64,000 nt of DNA from RGIG3102 sp964369975 (GCA_964369975.1 CAYJFZ010000008.1:1-64000), one strand, 5' to 3'. Positions 43,497 through 52,595 are shown, numbered from the stretch's first letter. Program-made: numbers and translations. Notes: generated from the sequence alone by a model not told the origin.

Positions 43497-44228
43497 TTAA
43501 GTCGTTTTGTCTGTTTCTACACCTTGTGTTTGTGGAATTAATGAATCATCATTATTATTATTTTCATCGCCTGTGTTTATATCGTCTGGGTTTTGTGTAC
43601 TACCATTTGGTTGTAAGTTTTGTGTATCACTTGTAGTATCCACTCCATCTGTTGTTGTGCCTGTTTCATCGCCTGCTACAGTTGTATCAGTTCCATCAAC
43701 TGGCGGAGTTGTATCTGTATCATCAGTTCCATCAACTGGCGGAGTTGTATCTGTGCCATCAGTAGAAGTGTCAGGAGTTTCTTCTGGCTCTGTTGGTACA
43801 GTAATTGATGCGTCTGGAAGTTTTCCTACTGACATTACTTGTGAAAGTGTGTACGATTCACCGTTTACGATTAAAAGAGGGTCAGAACCTAATAACACGC
43901 CTGTAACTACACCTTCAACAGTTTGACCTGTGAAATAGCCATCACTATCTAATACTGCTACTGTAACTTCTTTATCTACTAATGAAGCTGCATAGCTTGT
44001 AAGATTTGAATAAGCGAGTTCTGTAATAGCGTTCATCATTTCCATTTGAACCATTTGATTCATCATCTCACTTGTATCCATTGGATTATCTGCATCTTGG
44101 TATTTAAGCTGTGTTGCTAATAACTCATAAAAGTCATTCATACTAAGACCCATGTTACTCTCTGTAGTTGATACAGAAGCATTTGTAGGTAAGGCTGATG
44201 ATGTACTGTTAAAATTAATTGAGCTCAT
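43497..44228 (-). CDS. flgD: Flagellar hook capping protein FlgD with acidic repeat tail
   Basis: The hook cap scaffolding protein, 243 aa. The conserved N-terminal core is LSMNDFYELLATQLKYQDAD followed by NPMDTSEMMNQMVQMEMMNA, then a beta domain (KEVTVAVLDSDGYFTGQTVE). From about residue 135 the protein is a low-complexity Asp/Thr/Pro/Gly-rich tail with repeated TPPVDGTD units, encoded by a 36-bp tandem repeat. Such a tail is not usual for FlgD and could be length-variable. It follows fliK by 11 bp. Confidence 0.92.
   Translation of the reverse strand: MSSINFNSTSSALPTNASVSTTESNMGLSMNDFYELLATQLKYQDADNPMDTSEMMNQMVQMEMMNAITELAYSNLTSYAASLVDKEVTVAVLDSDGYFTGQTVEGVVTGVLLGSDPLLIVNGESYTLSQVMSVGKLPDASITVPTEPEETPDTSTDGTDTTPPVDGTDDTDTTPPVDGTDTTVAGDETGTTTDGVDTTSDTQNLQPNGSTQNPDDINTGDENNNNDDSLIPQTQGVETDKTT
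43686..43754 (-). repeat. 36-bp period tandem repeat inside flgD
   Basis: Two identical 33-bp copies at 43686-43718 and 43722-43754 (period 36 bp, 12 codons) encode TTPPVDGTD-type repeats in the FlgD tail. The in-frame period would allow copy-number change without frameshift. Confidence 0.9.
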
Positions 44229-44239
44229 TTTTCCCCTTT

Positions 44240-45220
44240 CTATAAACCTGCCAAGCCTAATCTTAGTTGCTGTAAAAAGTCATCTGATGCTATATATTCC
44301 TTAGTTTGTTTTTGCCTTTTTTCAGCTTGCTCATCATGGTTTTGTGGTTGATGCTGGTTATTTTGTTGATTATTTTCTAAATAATCGTTTTTTGTAGTTT
44401 GAATTACTACATCTGTTTGATTTCCTGTTTTACTTTGTAGTATCAAAGCTAAATCATCAGCATTTTTTGCAATTTCTTGTAAGGCTTTTGCTTCATTACA
44501 TATAATTGTAACTACGCTTTGTCCATTTTCAAAACTTGCCTTAACAGTCAATACGCCTAAGTTTTCAGGATGAAGCTGGACTTCAAAACTATTATTTCCT
44601 AAGGCAATTTTACCTGCTATATCACTATTTAGCTGTTGTAAGTATTCATTAGTAAATACAGGAGTTTGCGCTGATTTTACTTGCAAAACTTCTGATTGAG
44701 TTAAAAAGTTTAGATTTTCTAAGCTTTGAAATGCCGAAGGGTTTATTGTGGTTTTTTCATCACTTAATTTTTCTTGTCCCTTTTGCTCTTTTACATTTTC
44801 TGGTTTTAGTAATTTTTCATCAGTAGTTATGCTTTGAGTATTTGCATTTTGCATTTCTTTTAACAAATCGCCTTGTCCTTTTTCATCAGTTACAAAGTTT
44901 ATGCCTTGTGCTAAAGAATCAGTTTGGTTTTGCACTTCTTCACTTACAGCAAACTGTAAATTAGTTATTGGCTGTGCTACTTCTTCTGGCAAAATAATCT
45001 GCGGAAGTATAAACATCACTTCGTTTATATTTTGCATTTCTTTGTCATTTTCTGTTTGCTTTGAGTCTTGTGTGAATTCAGGTTTTTCTTTTATTTTACT
45101 TGTTTGTTCATTTAAAAGTTTATTGAATTCTTGCGATTTGTCTTTAAAGTCTTGCGTTTTGATTTCGCTTTTTGTTTTTTGCACTGGCTGTTGTAAGCTT
45201 ACAACTAAGTTATTTTGCAT
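44240..45220 (-). CDS. fliK: Flagellar hook-length control protein FliK
   Basis: A 326-aa secreted molecular ruler. The long N-terminal part is Gln/Lys/Glu-rich and disordered. The C-terminal Flg_hook domain has IAGKIALGNNSFEVQLHPEN then LGVLTVKASFENGQSVVTII and QEIAKNADDLALILQ. The pattern xxLxPExLGxVxV, which is the switch signature, is visible as LHPENLGVLTVK. It lies between fliJ and flgD, its usual place. Confidence 0.92.
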   Translation of the reverse strand: MQNNLVVSLQQPVQKTKSEIKTQDFKDKSQEFNKLLNEQTSKIKEKPEFTQDSKQTENDKEMQNINEVMFILPQIILPEEVAQPITNLQFAVSEEVQNQTDSLAQGINFVTDEKGQGDLLKEMQNANTQSITTDEKLLKPENVKEQKGQEKLSDEKTTINPSAFQSLENLNFLTQSEVLQVKSAQTPVFTNEYLQQLNSDIAGKIALGNNSFEVQLHPENLGVLTVKASFENGQSVVTIICNEAKALQEIAKNADDLALILQSKTGNQTDVVIQTTKNDYLENNQQNNQHQPQNHDEQAEKRQKQTKEYIASDDFLQQLRLGLAGL

Positions 45221-45271
45221 ACATAGTCCTCCTTTCTTAAAAAATATTTATAGACAAGTTTTTACACTTTG

Positions 45272-45724
45272 CTATCCATAATTCTTTTTAAAACTCTTAG
45301 AGTTGTTTACAAATTCATCAATTGCTTCTTCTTGAGCTTTTGCTAATATTTTTTCATATTCTGAGTATTTTCTTTCCTTTAGCTTATCTAAAGAAGCAGT
45401 TTCTTTTTTAGCCTCGATTACTTCATCTCTTTTTTCTTGTGCTTTTATTTCAAGATTTTTAATGTGTTGGATTTGATTTTTGATTTTATAAGTTGTATTT
45501 AATAAGTAGCCCTCATAAACTTGCACTCTTAATATTGTACAACCCTTTCTTTTTTCTTCTTCTAATTCTTTAGCATTTTTTGTATGCTCATCTTCCAAAT
45601 TTTTAAGTTTAATTTCTTCTTGTTTTATTAAAGCGAGTATCTCAGAAAGTTCACCTCGTAAATTTTCTTCGATTTGTTCTTTATAAACTCTTACTTTCTC
45701 AAGTGAAAAATTAAAATCTTTCAA
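45272..45724 (-). CDS. fliJ: Flagellar export protein FliJ
   Basis: A 150-aa coiled-coil protein, the stalk of the FliI ATPase. The start MKDFNFSLEKVRVYKEQIEE is typical of FliJ, followed by an almost continuous Lys/Glu-rich helix (residues 15-140). It follows fliI by 17 bp. The protein resembles the ATP synthase gamma subunit in shape, and identity rests on pattern and gene order. Confidence 0.9.
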   Translation of the reverse strand: MKDFNFSLEKVRVYKEQIEENLRGELSEILALIKQEEIKLKNLEDEHTKNAKELEEEKRKGCTILRVQVYEGYLLNTTYKIKNQIQHIKNLEIKAQEKRDEVIEAKKETASLDKLKERKYSEYEKILAKAQEEAIDEFVNNSKSFKKNYG

Positions 45725-45741
45725 AATTCATCTCCTATATA

Positions 45742-47037
45742 TTACTTTATTATATCACGCATTTGATTTAGCATTTCTTCTTTAGTAAAAGAGGCATAAA
45801 TATCTTGCTTTAAAAAATTATTTACTGCATCTATTTTACTTATTGCATAGCCTAATTTTGGGTTTGTTCCTTCTTTGTATGCACCTATTGAAATTAAATC
45901 TTCATTTTGCGAATAAATACTTGTAATATCTCTTATTTTAGAGGCTAATTCTTGATGTTCTTTATTAGAGATGTTCACCATAAGCCTTGAAATACTTGCG
46001 TTTACATCTATTGCCGGAAAGTGATTTGCTGTTGCAAGTTTTCTACTTAATACGATATGGCCATCTAATATACCTCTTACAGTATCAGATATCGGCTCAT
46101 TGGTATCATCACCTTCCACTAAGACAGTGTAAACTCCTGTTATAGAGCCCTTATTAAAGTTGCCACTTCTTTCTAAAAGTTTGGGAAACTGTGCATAAAT
46201 TGATGGAGTATATCCCCTTGCTACTGGTGGCTCACCTGTGGCAAGACCTATTTCTCTTTGAGCCATAGCAAACCTTGTTAGTGAGTCCATCATTAACAAA
46301 ACATCTTTTCCTTGATCTTTAAAATATTCTGCAATTGTAGTAGCTACCATCGGGCATTTCATTCTAAGCATTGCAGGCTGGTCAGAAGTTGCGATAACTA
46401 AAACAGTTTTCTTCATTCCTTCTTCGCCTAAATCCTTTTCAATAAACTCCCTTACTTCTCTACCTCTTTCACCTACTAAGGCTATTACATTTATATCACT
46501 ATCAACATTCCTTGCAATCATCCCCATTAAGGTACTTTTACCTACACCAGAGCCTGAGAATATCCCTATCCTTTGGCCTTTACCTACTGCATTAACTGCA
46601 TCGATAGCCTTTATACCAAAATGCAATTCTTCATCAATTGGAGGTCTATCTAAGGGATTTATTTTAGGATTATCAACAAAGTAATATTCATTTGTTTTAA
46701 TTTCGCCTTTGCCATCTATTGGCTTTCCCATAGCATCAATTACTCTACCTTGCAAGGCTTGCCCTACTGGGATTTTAAGCCTGTTTTTAGTATTTCTAAC
46801 AAAGCTATCAGGTCCAATGCCAGGTAAGTCTTCATATGCCATAAGCTGAATTTTATCACCTTGAAAGCCTACAACCTCTGCTGGGACTTGTTTATTCTTA
46901 TCTTCATTATATATAAGCACTATATCGCCTACATTCGCCCCACCCGAAGCTGTCATAGACATCCCCGTAATATTTTCTATTTTTCCTATATAACTTACGG
47001 TTTCGGATTTCGTTATTAAGTTTGCCAAATCTTTCAT
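45742..47037 (-). CDS. fliI: Flagellar export ATPase FliI
   Basis: A 431-aa F1-beta-like ATPase that energises unfolding and entry of export substrates. Walker A is GIFSGSGVGKSTLMGMIARN (about residue 162), Walker B VLLMMDSLTRFAMAQREIGL, and the family signature PPVARGYTPSIYAQFPKLLE follows. It lies downstream of fliH and upstream of fliJ. The sequence is normal throughout. Confidence 0.97.
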   Translation of the reverse strand: MKDLANLITKSETVSYIGKIENITGMSMTASGGANVGDIVLIYNEDKNKQVPAEVVGFQGDKIQLMAYEDLPGIGPDSFVRNTKNRLKIPVGQALQGRVIDAMGKPIDGKGEIKTNEYYFVDNPKINPLDRPPIDEELHFGIKAIDAVNAVGKGQRIGIFSGSGVGKSTLMGMIARNVDSDINVIALVGERGREVREFIEKDLGEEGMKKTVLVIATSDQPAMLRMKCPMVATTIAEYFKDQGKDVLLMMDSLTRFAMAQREIGLATGEPPVARGYTPSIYAQFPKLLERSGNFNKGSITGVYTVLVEGDDTNEPISDTVRGILDGHIVLSRKLATANHFPAIDVNASISRLMVNISNKEHQELASKIRDITSIYSQNEDLISIGAYKEGTNPKLGYAISKIDAVNNFLKQDIYASFTKEEMLNQMRDIIK

Positions 47038-47055
47038 ATGAATAGTTGACCACCT

Positions 47056-47967
47056 TTAACTTTTTGAAGTTTTAATTACTTCTTTTATGTTTTCAATTTG
47101 AGTTTTAACACTAATATCTAATATCCCATCAGGGGTTTCGATAATGCAAGTGCCATCCTCATCTTCTTGCATAATAATTACTTTTACATTTTCAGCTAAG
47201 CGAGATAGGCTATCTAAAAATTCTGTATCACTTTTAACATTCACAGCTTCGCCAGACATACCTATATACACCTTTGCCCATGAAGTTTTTTTCATTTTTT
47301 CAATAGCTTGAAGTATCATTTTTTCCACTACTTCTTTATTGCTTTTTAAACTTACATTTACTATTTTTTCACCTATTGCAATTGCTATATCTTTTAAATC
47401 TTCTATATAAACTTCAAGTAATCTTTCTTTCTCATCGCTAAAAAGCTCGATTTCATCTACTACTTTTTCTTCAAGAGCTTTTATTGATTTTTTCATTTCT
47501 TTTTCAATTAAATCTTTTGAATTTTTAAAACTTTCATCAAACCCTTTTTCTTCGCCCTCTTTATAAGCTAAATTGTAAGCGTCTTGCTTTGTTTTTTCTA
47601 TTGTTTTTTTCGCTTCATCAATAATGTTTTGAGCTTCAATATTGGCTTTTTGTATTATATCTTCTTTCATTTTTTGAAGATTTTGTAAGAATTCATCTTC
47701 TCTTTGCTTTTTATCTTCCTCATCTAAAATTGCTTGTTCTTGCAATATAGATTGTGCATTTTGAGTATCAATAACTTCTTCATTAAAATCTTCTTCCGTT
47801 TTCTCTAAATCGTCTTTTTCTTGTTCTAAATCTTCTTCAATTATTTCTTCTACTGCTTCATTTACTTCTTTTGCTTCTTCTATAACTAAAGCTGTAAAAT
47901 CTTCAAAAAATGTAGGACTTATGTTTTTTTGAGTTTGAGTTTGATTAATTTTTATAACCTTAGACAA
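47056..47967 (-). CDS. fliH: Flagellar assembly protein FliH
   Basis: A 303-aa regulator that dimerises and links FliI to the C-ring. The first two thirds are Glu/Lys/Asp-rich with a coiled coil (about 85-180: QKANIEAQNIIDEAKKTIEK). The C-terminal domain includes LKDIAIAIGEKIVNVSLKSN and the MSGEAVNVKSDTEFLDSLSR segment, like the FliH/YscL family. It is longer than average at the acidic N-terminus (residues 30-75). It overlaps fliG by 8 bases. Confidence 0.9.
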   Translation of the reverse strand: MSKVIKINQTQTQKNISPTFFEDFTALVIEEAKEVNEAVEEIIEEDLEQEKDDLEKTEEDFNEEVIDTQNAQSILQEQAILDEEDKKQREDEFLQNLQKMKEDIIQKANIEAQNIIDEAKKTIEKTKQDAYNLAYKEGEEKGFDESFKNSKDLIEKEMKKSIKALEEKVVDEIELFSDEKERLLEVYIEDLKDIAIAIGEKIVNVSLKSNKEVVEKMILQAIEKMKKTSWAKVYIGMSGEAVNVKSDTEFLDSLSRLAENVKVIIMQEDEDGTCIIETPDGILDISVKTQIENIKEVIKTSKS

Positions 47968-49024
47968 CTATATCATCCTTTCCGCCGCCTTTGCCTATAA
48001 TAATCTCGCCTTCTTCATCAAGTCTTCTTATTATAGCAACAATGCGTTGTTGTGCAGCTTCAACATCACGAAGCCTTACATTGAATGTAATTTCTAAGTC
48101 GGACTGAACTGTCTCTGCCATCCTTGTTGACATATTTGAGTAGAAAGCAGATAGTAGTTCTTGGTTTGCATTTTTAAGAGCGTAAACGATATCTTTAATA
48201 TCACAATCTCTGATAAATCTTTGAATTGAATGTGAATCCATATCAAGAATGTCTTCAAAGATAAACATTTTCTTCCTAATTTCTTCTGCAAGAGTTGGAT
48301 TTTCTTTTTCCATTTCATCGAAGATGTATTTTTCATTACTTCTATCCATATGATTCATAACATCTGCGATGTAGTCTATACCGCCTGCTGTTGTGAATGA
48401 AGTTGATACGATGTTATCAAATTTATTCATTAGCTGGCCTTCAACTACTTTTATAACTTCTGGAGAAGCACTATCCATTAAAGCTATACTTTCAACTACT
48501 TTTATTCTTTTTTCTTCCGGTAGCTCTGAAATTATTCCAGCTGCTTGGCTTGGCTCTGCATAAGATAAAATTAAAGCTATTGTTTGAGGTCTTTCTCTTT
48601 GAATAACAGAGAATATACTTTTTGCATCCATTTTAGAGATAAAGTCAAATGAGCGATTTTTCATAAACTTCGTCATTTTTTTAAGTAACTCTGCCGCTGT
48701 TACAGGACCATAAGTTTTTTCTAAAACTGACCTTGCATAGTCTAAGCCGCCTTCTGTTACAACCTTTTGCGTTAAGCAAGATGTATAAAATTCATCTAAA
48801 ACTACACTCATTTCATCAGAAGAAATATGTCCCATACGAGTAATTTCTAAAGTTAGTTTTTCTACTTCTTCCTCTGTTAAATACTTATATACTTTTGCAG
48901 CATTATCCGCTCCTAAAGCTGCTACTACAGCCGCTGCTCTTCTTGAATGAGCTATATGCGAAATTGAAATTGGAGCAGGAATTGAGGTGGTCATTTTTTC
49001 ATCATCCATTTGATTCGCCTCCAT
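47960..49024 (-). CDS. fliG: Flagellar motor switch protein FliG
   Basis: A 354-aa rotor protein that contacts MotA. N-terminal domain VVAALGADNAAKVYKYLTEE, middle GSRIDE-like region ERPQTIALILSYAEPSQAAG and ISELPEEKRIKVVESIALMD, and the torque-generating C-terminal domain FIFEDILDMDSHSIQRFIRD with ALKNANQELLSAFYSNMSTR are in place. It overlaps fliF by 23 bases. The conserved charged C-terminal helix has the expected Arg and Asp residues (IRDCDIKDIVYAL). Confidence 0.95.
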   Translation of the reverse strand: MEANQMDDEKMTTSIPAPISISHIAHSRRAAAVVAALGADNAAKVYKYLTEEEVEKLTLEITRMGHISSDEMSVVLDEFYTSCLTQKVVTEGGLDYARSVLEKTYGPVTAAELLKKMTKFMKNRSFDFISKMDAKSIFSVIQRERPQTIALILSYAEPSQAAGIISELPEEKRIKVVESIALMDSASPEVIKVVEGQLMNKFDNIVSTSFTTAGGIDYIADVMNHMDRSNEKYIFDEMEKENPTLAEEIRKKMFIFEDILDMDSHSIQRFIRDCDIKDIVYALKNANQELLSAFYSNMSTRMAETVQSDLEITFNVRLRDVEAAQQRIVAIIRRLDEEGEIIIGKGGGKDDIVV

Positions 49025-50618
49025 TCAACCAGTTTTTAATCATCTGTGCTGAAATTTCAGGGTTTTCACTTGCAAAATCTCTAACACCTTGTCTTACTTC
49101 TTCACTTCTTTCATTTTGTAATGCAAACGCTTCCATCTTCGCTGCGTTTTCAAGCTCGTATGATTGATTTTCTATTAATTGCTGTTGTTCTTCTTCTTCT
49201 TTTTGTTTTTGTGCTTTTTTCTTTTTGCTTCTTGTAACTACCACTAACAATAAAATTAGTAATAATAACACACCTATTCCTGCACCAGCTACTATCATAA
49301 GCTGTGTAGTTGATAAGTTTTCAAAGAAATTGCCCGAAGTGATACTATCAAGTCCAGATGAGTAGAACGGCGCTGTTATTACTGTTATTTTTTCTACTCT
49401 TTCACTCGCTTGTATCCCGGCTGCATTTCCTATAAGGTCTAAAAGTTGGTTTGTGTTTATCGCTTCGTTTGTATTTGTAGAGTTTATAGAAACTGATACC
49501 CTTAAATCTTCAAGCTCATAGCCTGAAATTTCTAATTGCTCTATATATTGATTAACTAAGTAATCTCTTTGGTAAGTTTCGCTATAATTACCTTGTATTA
49601 ATTCTCCGTCTGCATTGTACTGTGGCAAATCTGCGTTTGTTTCTGTTCCTGCAACATCTCCCGTTGTTTCATCAGTAGATTGAGATAGGCTTCCTTGCTC
49701 TTGAGATAGTATACCCTCTCCATTTTCTTCTAACAAGCCTTCAGGTACTTCATAAGTAATTGTCTCGCTAAGCCCTTTATCTTGGCTTAAAACACCAGTT
49801 ACTGCAACTTTTATATTATCTTGTCCATAAAAAGGACTAAGAACATTTACTATCTTACTCGCTGTTTGATTTTCAATAGCCTTTAATTGCTCTTGAACAT
49901 CTGCGCTTATTTCACTCGTGCCATCTTCATAAATCCCAGCTGAAACTTCTATACCGTATCCATCTATAACAGCTACATCTTCCATAGCAAGGTTTGCAAC
50001 ATTTACTGAAACTAATCTTTGTATGCCTAAGATTTGCTCGTTTGTTAAATAATAGCCTTCTTGCAGTTTCACAGTTACAGATGCACTTGATTTATTTGTA
50101 TTTGCATCACTTTGTAGTACATATCTATCTTCTTCTGCTAAGTTAATTGTAACTACAGCTTGTTCAACTCCGTCAAATAAGGCCACTGTTGCCCCTATTC
50201 TATTTTGTAAGTCGTATAATTCATACAATCTTTGCTGAGATTCAGTTGTAAGGCCTGAGGCGTTGCCGATAGTTATATCGTATGTAAATCCGCTTGAGGG
50301 ATAACCTGCTACTACTAATTCCGCCCTTAAATCATCAGCTATGCTTTTAGGTACTAAGATATCACCATTTTCATTATGTCTGTAATCTACACCATCGCTT
50401 TGTAATTGCTGGGTTATATTTGTAGCTTCTGCCGCTGCAACATTTGAAAATAATACCTCATAAGCATTTATATTTAAAATAATAGCAATGCTGACTGCAA
50501 CAAGGACTATCGCACTAAGTCCTATTGCAACCATTCGTTTTTGTTTTTTATCAAATTTTTCTAAAAATGTTTTCACTTGAGCTTTTATTTGCTCATATCT
50601 TGTTTTAATCCACTCCAA
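49002..50618 (-). CDS. fliF: Flagellar MS-ring protein FliF
   Basis: A 538-aa membrane ring protein. The start is TTG at 50618, with GAAGG 9 bases upstream. First helix about 30-50 (VAIGLSAIVLVAVSIAIILN), then the ring-building domains with GNASGLTTESQQRLYELYDL and AVVTINLAEEDRYVLQ, a variable Glu/Gly/Thr-rich insert, and a second helix about 455-480 (LLLLILLLVVVTRSKKKKAQ). The C-terminal FliG-binding tail with DFASENPEISAQMIKNWLNG is present. It precedes and overlaps fliG. Confidence 0.95.
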   Translation of the reverse strand: MEWIKTRYEQIKAQVKTFLEKFDKKQKRMVAIGLSAIVLVAVSIAIILNINAYEVLFSNVAAAEATNITQQLQSDGVDYRHNENGDILVPKSIADDLRAELVVAGYPSSGFTYDITIGNASGLTTESQQRLYELYDLQNRIGATVALFDGVEQAVVTINLAEEDRYVLQSDANTNKSSASVTVKLQEGYYLTNEQILGIQRLVSVNVANLAMEDVAVIDGYGIEVSAGIYEDGTSEISADVQEQLKAIENQTASKIVNVLSPFYGQDNIKVAVTGVLSQDKGLSETITYEVPEGLLEENGEGILSQEQGSLSQSTDETTGDVAGTETNADLPQYNADGELIQGNYSETYQRDYLVNQYIEQLEISGYELEDLRVSVSINSTNTNEAINTNQLLDLIGNAAGIQASERVEKITVITAPFYSSGLDSITSGNFFENLSTTQLMIVAGAGIGVLLLLILLLVVVTRSKKKKAQKQKEEEEQQQLIENQSYELENAAKMEAFALQNERSEEVRQGVRDFASENPEISAQMIKNWLNGGESNG

Positions 50619-50676
50619 TTTATTAAACCTTCATTCTTAATTTATTTTGTTCTAAAGTGAAGACGCAATTTAAAAG

Positions 50677-50982
50677 CTATAAATTAATACGCATTAACTC
50701 GTTATATGCTTCTACTGCACCATTTCTTAACTGCACTAACAAGTCAACAGTAAGTTGTGCTTGTGCTGCTGCTATTGTCACCGAATGAGGGTCGTCTATT
50801 TGTGATGTCGCAAGTAAATATTGCTGCTGGTCTAAATTTGCTTGCGATGTTTTTACATCGTCTATTGCCGTTTGTAGTATATTAGCGAACATATCGTTAT
50901 CGCTTGAATTTGTAGGTTGTAATAATTGTTTATCTTGTAGAGGGGTTATTTTTTGTATTTGAGTTATGAATTCTGTTTGCAT
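50677..50982 (-). CDS. fliE: Flagellar hook-basal body complex protein FliE
   Basis: A 101-aa protein joining the MS ring to the rod. The family C-terminus SVTIAAAQAQLTVDLLVQLR followed by NGAVEAYNELMRINL is clear, as is FANILQTAIDDVKTSQANLD. It follows flgB by 23 bp, with no flgC between them, which is unusual for Firmicutes. Confidence 0.94.
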   Translation of the reverse strand: MQTEFITQIQKITPLQDKQLLQPTNSSDNDMFANILQTAIDDVKTSQANLDQQQYLLATSQIDDPHSVTIAAAQAQLTVDLLVQLRNGAVEAYNELMRINL

Positions 50983-51005
50983 AAATAAAATCTCCTTCTA
51001 AATCA

Positions 51006-51392
51006 TTATCCTTTGATTACTGTACTTAGGCGAGTGATATCGCTGTTTAATGAACTTAGTGCATAATTGTATTGTTGTGATGTAATTGATAATTCTATCA
51101 TTTCCACATCTAAGTTTACATTATTGCCGTCTGCCCTTAAACCTTCATTTACAGAAGTATGCACTTGAAGATTGTTTTGATTTGCTAAAACATTTCTAAT
51201 GTTTTGGTTATTGTTTGTGTTTAGCGCAAGATCGAGTTGCTTTTTAAATTCTTCCTCAAATGTTACATACCCAGCTTTAAAGCCCGGAGTATCAACATTT
51301 GCTATGTTGTCTGAAGTTACAGATTGCTTTGTCCATAAATAGTCAAGCGACTGTTTCATAAGCAGCATAGAATTACCAAAAATTTCTGACAT
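51006..51392 (-). CDS. flgB: Flagellar basal-body rod protein FlgB, first gene of the fla/che operon
   Basis: A 128-aa proximal rod protein. ATG 51392 is placed 8 bases after AAAGGAG; a TTG two codons upstream is too close to that site. The N-terminal LMKQSLDYLWTKQSVTSDNI with ANVDTPGFKAGYVTFEEEF and the C-terminal NNVNLDVEMIELSITSQQYN are typical. It is the promoter-proximal gene of about 30 fla/che genes read from the sigma-A promoter near 51.5 kb. Confidence 0.94.
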   Translation of the reverse strand: MSEIFGNSMLLMKQSLDYLWTKQSVTSDNIANVDTPGFKAGYVTFEEEFKKQLDLALNTNNNQNIRNVLANQNNLQVHTSVNEGLRADGNNVNLDVEMIELSITSQQYNYALSSLNSDITRLSTVIKG

Positions 51393-51496
51393 ATACAAGC
51401 TCCTTTTTTATTAAAACATCAAATTGCCGTCCAAATAAATATTTATATTTGCAAATATATCAACCTACAAATAAATAGTTTTTATATATATATTCA

Positions 51497-51525
51497 ATTA
51501 TATCACTTTTAAAAACAAATTTCAA
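51497..51525 (-). promoter_or_regulatory. Predicted sigma-A promoter of the fla/che operon
   Basis: On the minus strand: TTGAAA (51520-51525), a 17-bp spacer and TATAAT (51497-51502). It gives a leader of about 100 bases before flgB. Confidence 0.75.
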
Positions 51526-51763
51526 CAATTTTACACATTTTTATTCATCATTTTTACATAGCCTTTATCCAAAATGCACAAAGACATTTTTTGTTTAATT
51601 TGCTGATATTAACTGCTTTATTTTGTGTAAGTTTGCACTAATTCATTAAGAAAAATCTCAATTTTTCCCACTTTTGGTCAATTTGCCTATACAAATAAGA
51701 CTTTTGCATATTTTTACAATTAAAAAAGTTTTCAATTTCATCATAATTTCGTAATTTTCCTTA
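51526..51763. other. AT-rich divergent intergenic region upstream of fla/che and PilZ genes
   Basis: No gene is visible. The stretch separates the fla/che promoter from two rightward PilZ promoters and could hold regulator sites. It contains TATACAAATAAGACT (51689-51703), which also occurs upstream of the chemoreceptor gene at 14142-14156. Confidence 0.35.
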
Positions 51764-51790
51764 TTAACTTTTTATAATCTTTGCCGATAA
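51764..51790 (+). promoter_or_regulatory. Predicted sigma-D promoter upstream of the PilZ gene
   Basis: TTAA (51764-51767), exactly 15 bases, then GCCGATAA (51783-51790). The -10 element is the closest of the four in this window to the known sigma-28 consensus. Confidence 0.8.
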
Positions 51791-51824
51791 TATATGATAC
51801 GCATTTTAAAAGTTAAAAAATTAC

Positions 51825-51854
51825 TTGTAAAAAGTATGCTACTTAGTATATAAT
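51825..51854 (+). promoter_or_regulatory. Possible second, sigma-A promoter of the PilZ gene
   Basis: TTGTAA (51825-51830), an 18-bp spacer and TATAAT (51849-51854). It would give basal expression in addition to the sigma-D promoter upstream. Confidence 0.5.
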
Positions 51855-51902
51855 ATATTTAATAATAAAATGCTTATAAATAATACGGAGATTTTTAAAA
51901 AT

Positions 51903-52580
51903 ATGAATTTAACTCTTTGCAAAAGTGCTATAATTTATTTCCCTGGCGAAACTCAAGCTATCTGCGAGGCAAGTGTGGCTGAATTAGACGCAGAAAAAGC
52001 GATATTACTCGTAGATGATGAATATATTGAGGATTTTGAGTCTGAGATGCATATAACATTTTTAGATGAAGTTCGTGGCTTAGTTACCTACCTTTGCGCC
52101 CTTTCTGCCTCTAAAAAGTTTTTAACTTATAAAGGTGAATGGAAGTCCTCAGTTGAATGTACTTTTATTGAGGTGCTATCTACTTTACAAAGGCGTGAAG
52201 ATTTTAAAGTCAAATTAAATTTGGGCATAAATGTAATTTTACCTGATGATTTTGAAATACCAGAAGATTATACTGGCGTTACTATAAGAAATAAAAAGCC
52301 CACTATTAAAGCTACTGCTTTGAATTTAAGCGCTGGTGGTATATTTTTTGAAACTGACTTAAATATATATGAAAACACAGTTAGTGAATTATATTTGAAT
52401 TTAACAAATGAGCAAATTTTTAAAGTTTCTTTTCAGGCAATAAGAGTTGTAAAAAGAGAACTTCCTAACTCAAAGATTATGTATGGTTTTGGTTGTAAGT
52501 TTTTAAATCTTCCACTTGGCATTGAAACAAATATAAGAAGCTATGTATTTCGTAAACAAAGAGAAACTAATTGGTTATAA
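51903..52580 (+). CDS. PilZ-domain protein, probable c-di-GMP effector (YcgR-like)
   Basis: A 225-aa protein with an N-terminal YcgR-type domain (about 1-95) and a C-terminal PilZ domain. The PilZ binding motifs are LQRREDFKVKL (the RxxxR motif with the second Arg replaced by Lys102) and LNLSAGGIFFE (N/DxSxxG, residues 141-146). YcgR proteins brake the flagellar motor when c-di-GMP is high. ATG 51903 has CGGAG 12 bases upstream; an ATG at 51870 has no ribosome site. A sigma-D promoter upstream puts it with late flagellar genes. The Arg-to-Lys change may weaken binding. Confidence 0.86.
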   Translation: MNLTLCKSAIIYFPGETQAICEASVAELDAEKAILLVDDEYIEDFESEMHITFLDEVRGLVTYLCALSASKKFLTYKGEWKSSVECTFIEVLSTLQRREDFKVKLNLGINVILPDDFEIPEDYTGVTIRNKKPTIKATALNLSAGGIFFETDLNIYENTVSELYLNLTNEQIFKVSFQAIRVVKRELPNSKIMYGFGCKFLNLPLGIETNIRSYVFRKQRETNWL

Positions 52581-52595
52581 TTTATTAAATATACA

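Noticed and set aside
43686..43754. CRISPR-like repeats
   Set aside because: Only two tandem copies without spacers, in frame inside flgD.
43507..43926. Val/Ser-rich rightward frame opposite flgD
   Set aside because: It only reflects the flgD tandem repeat read on the other strand.
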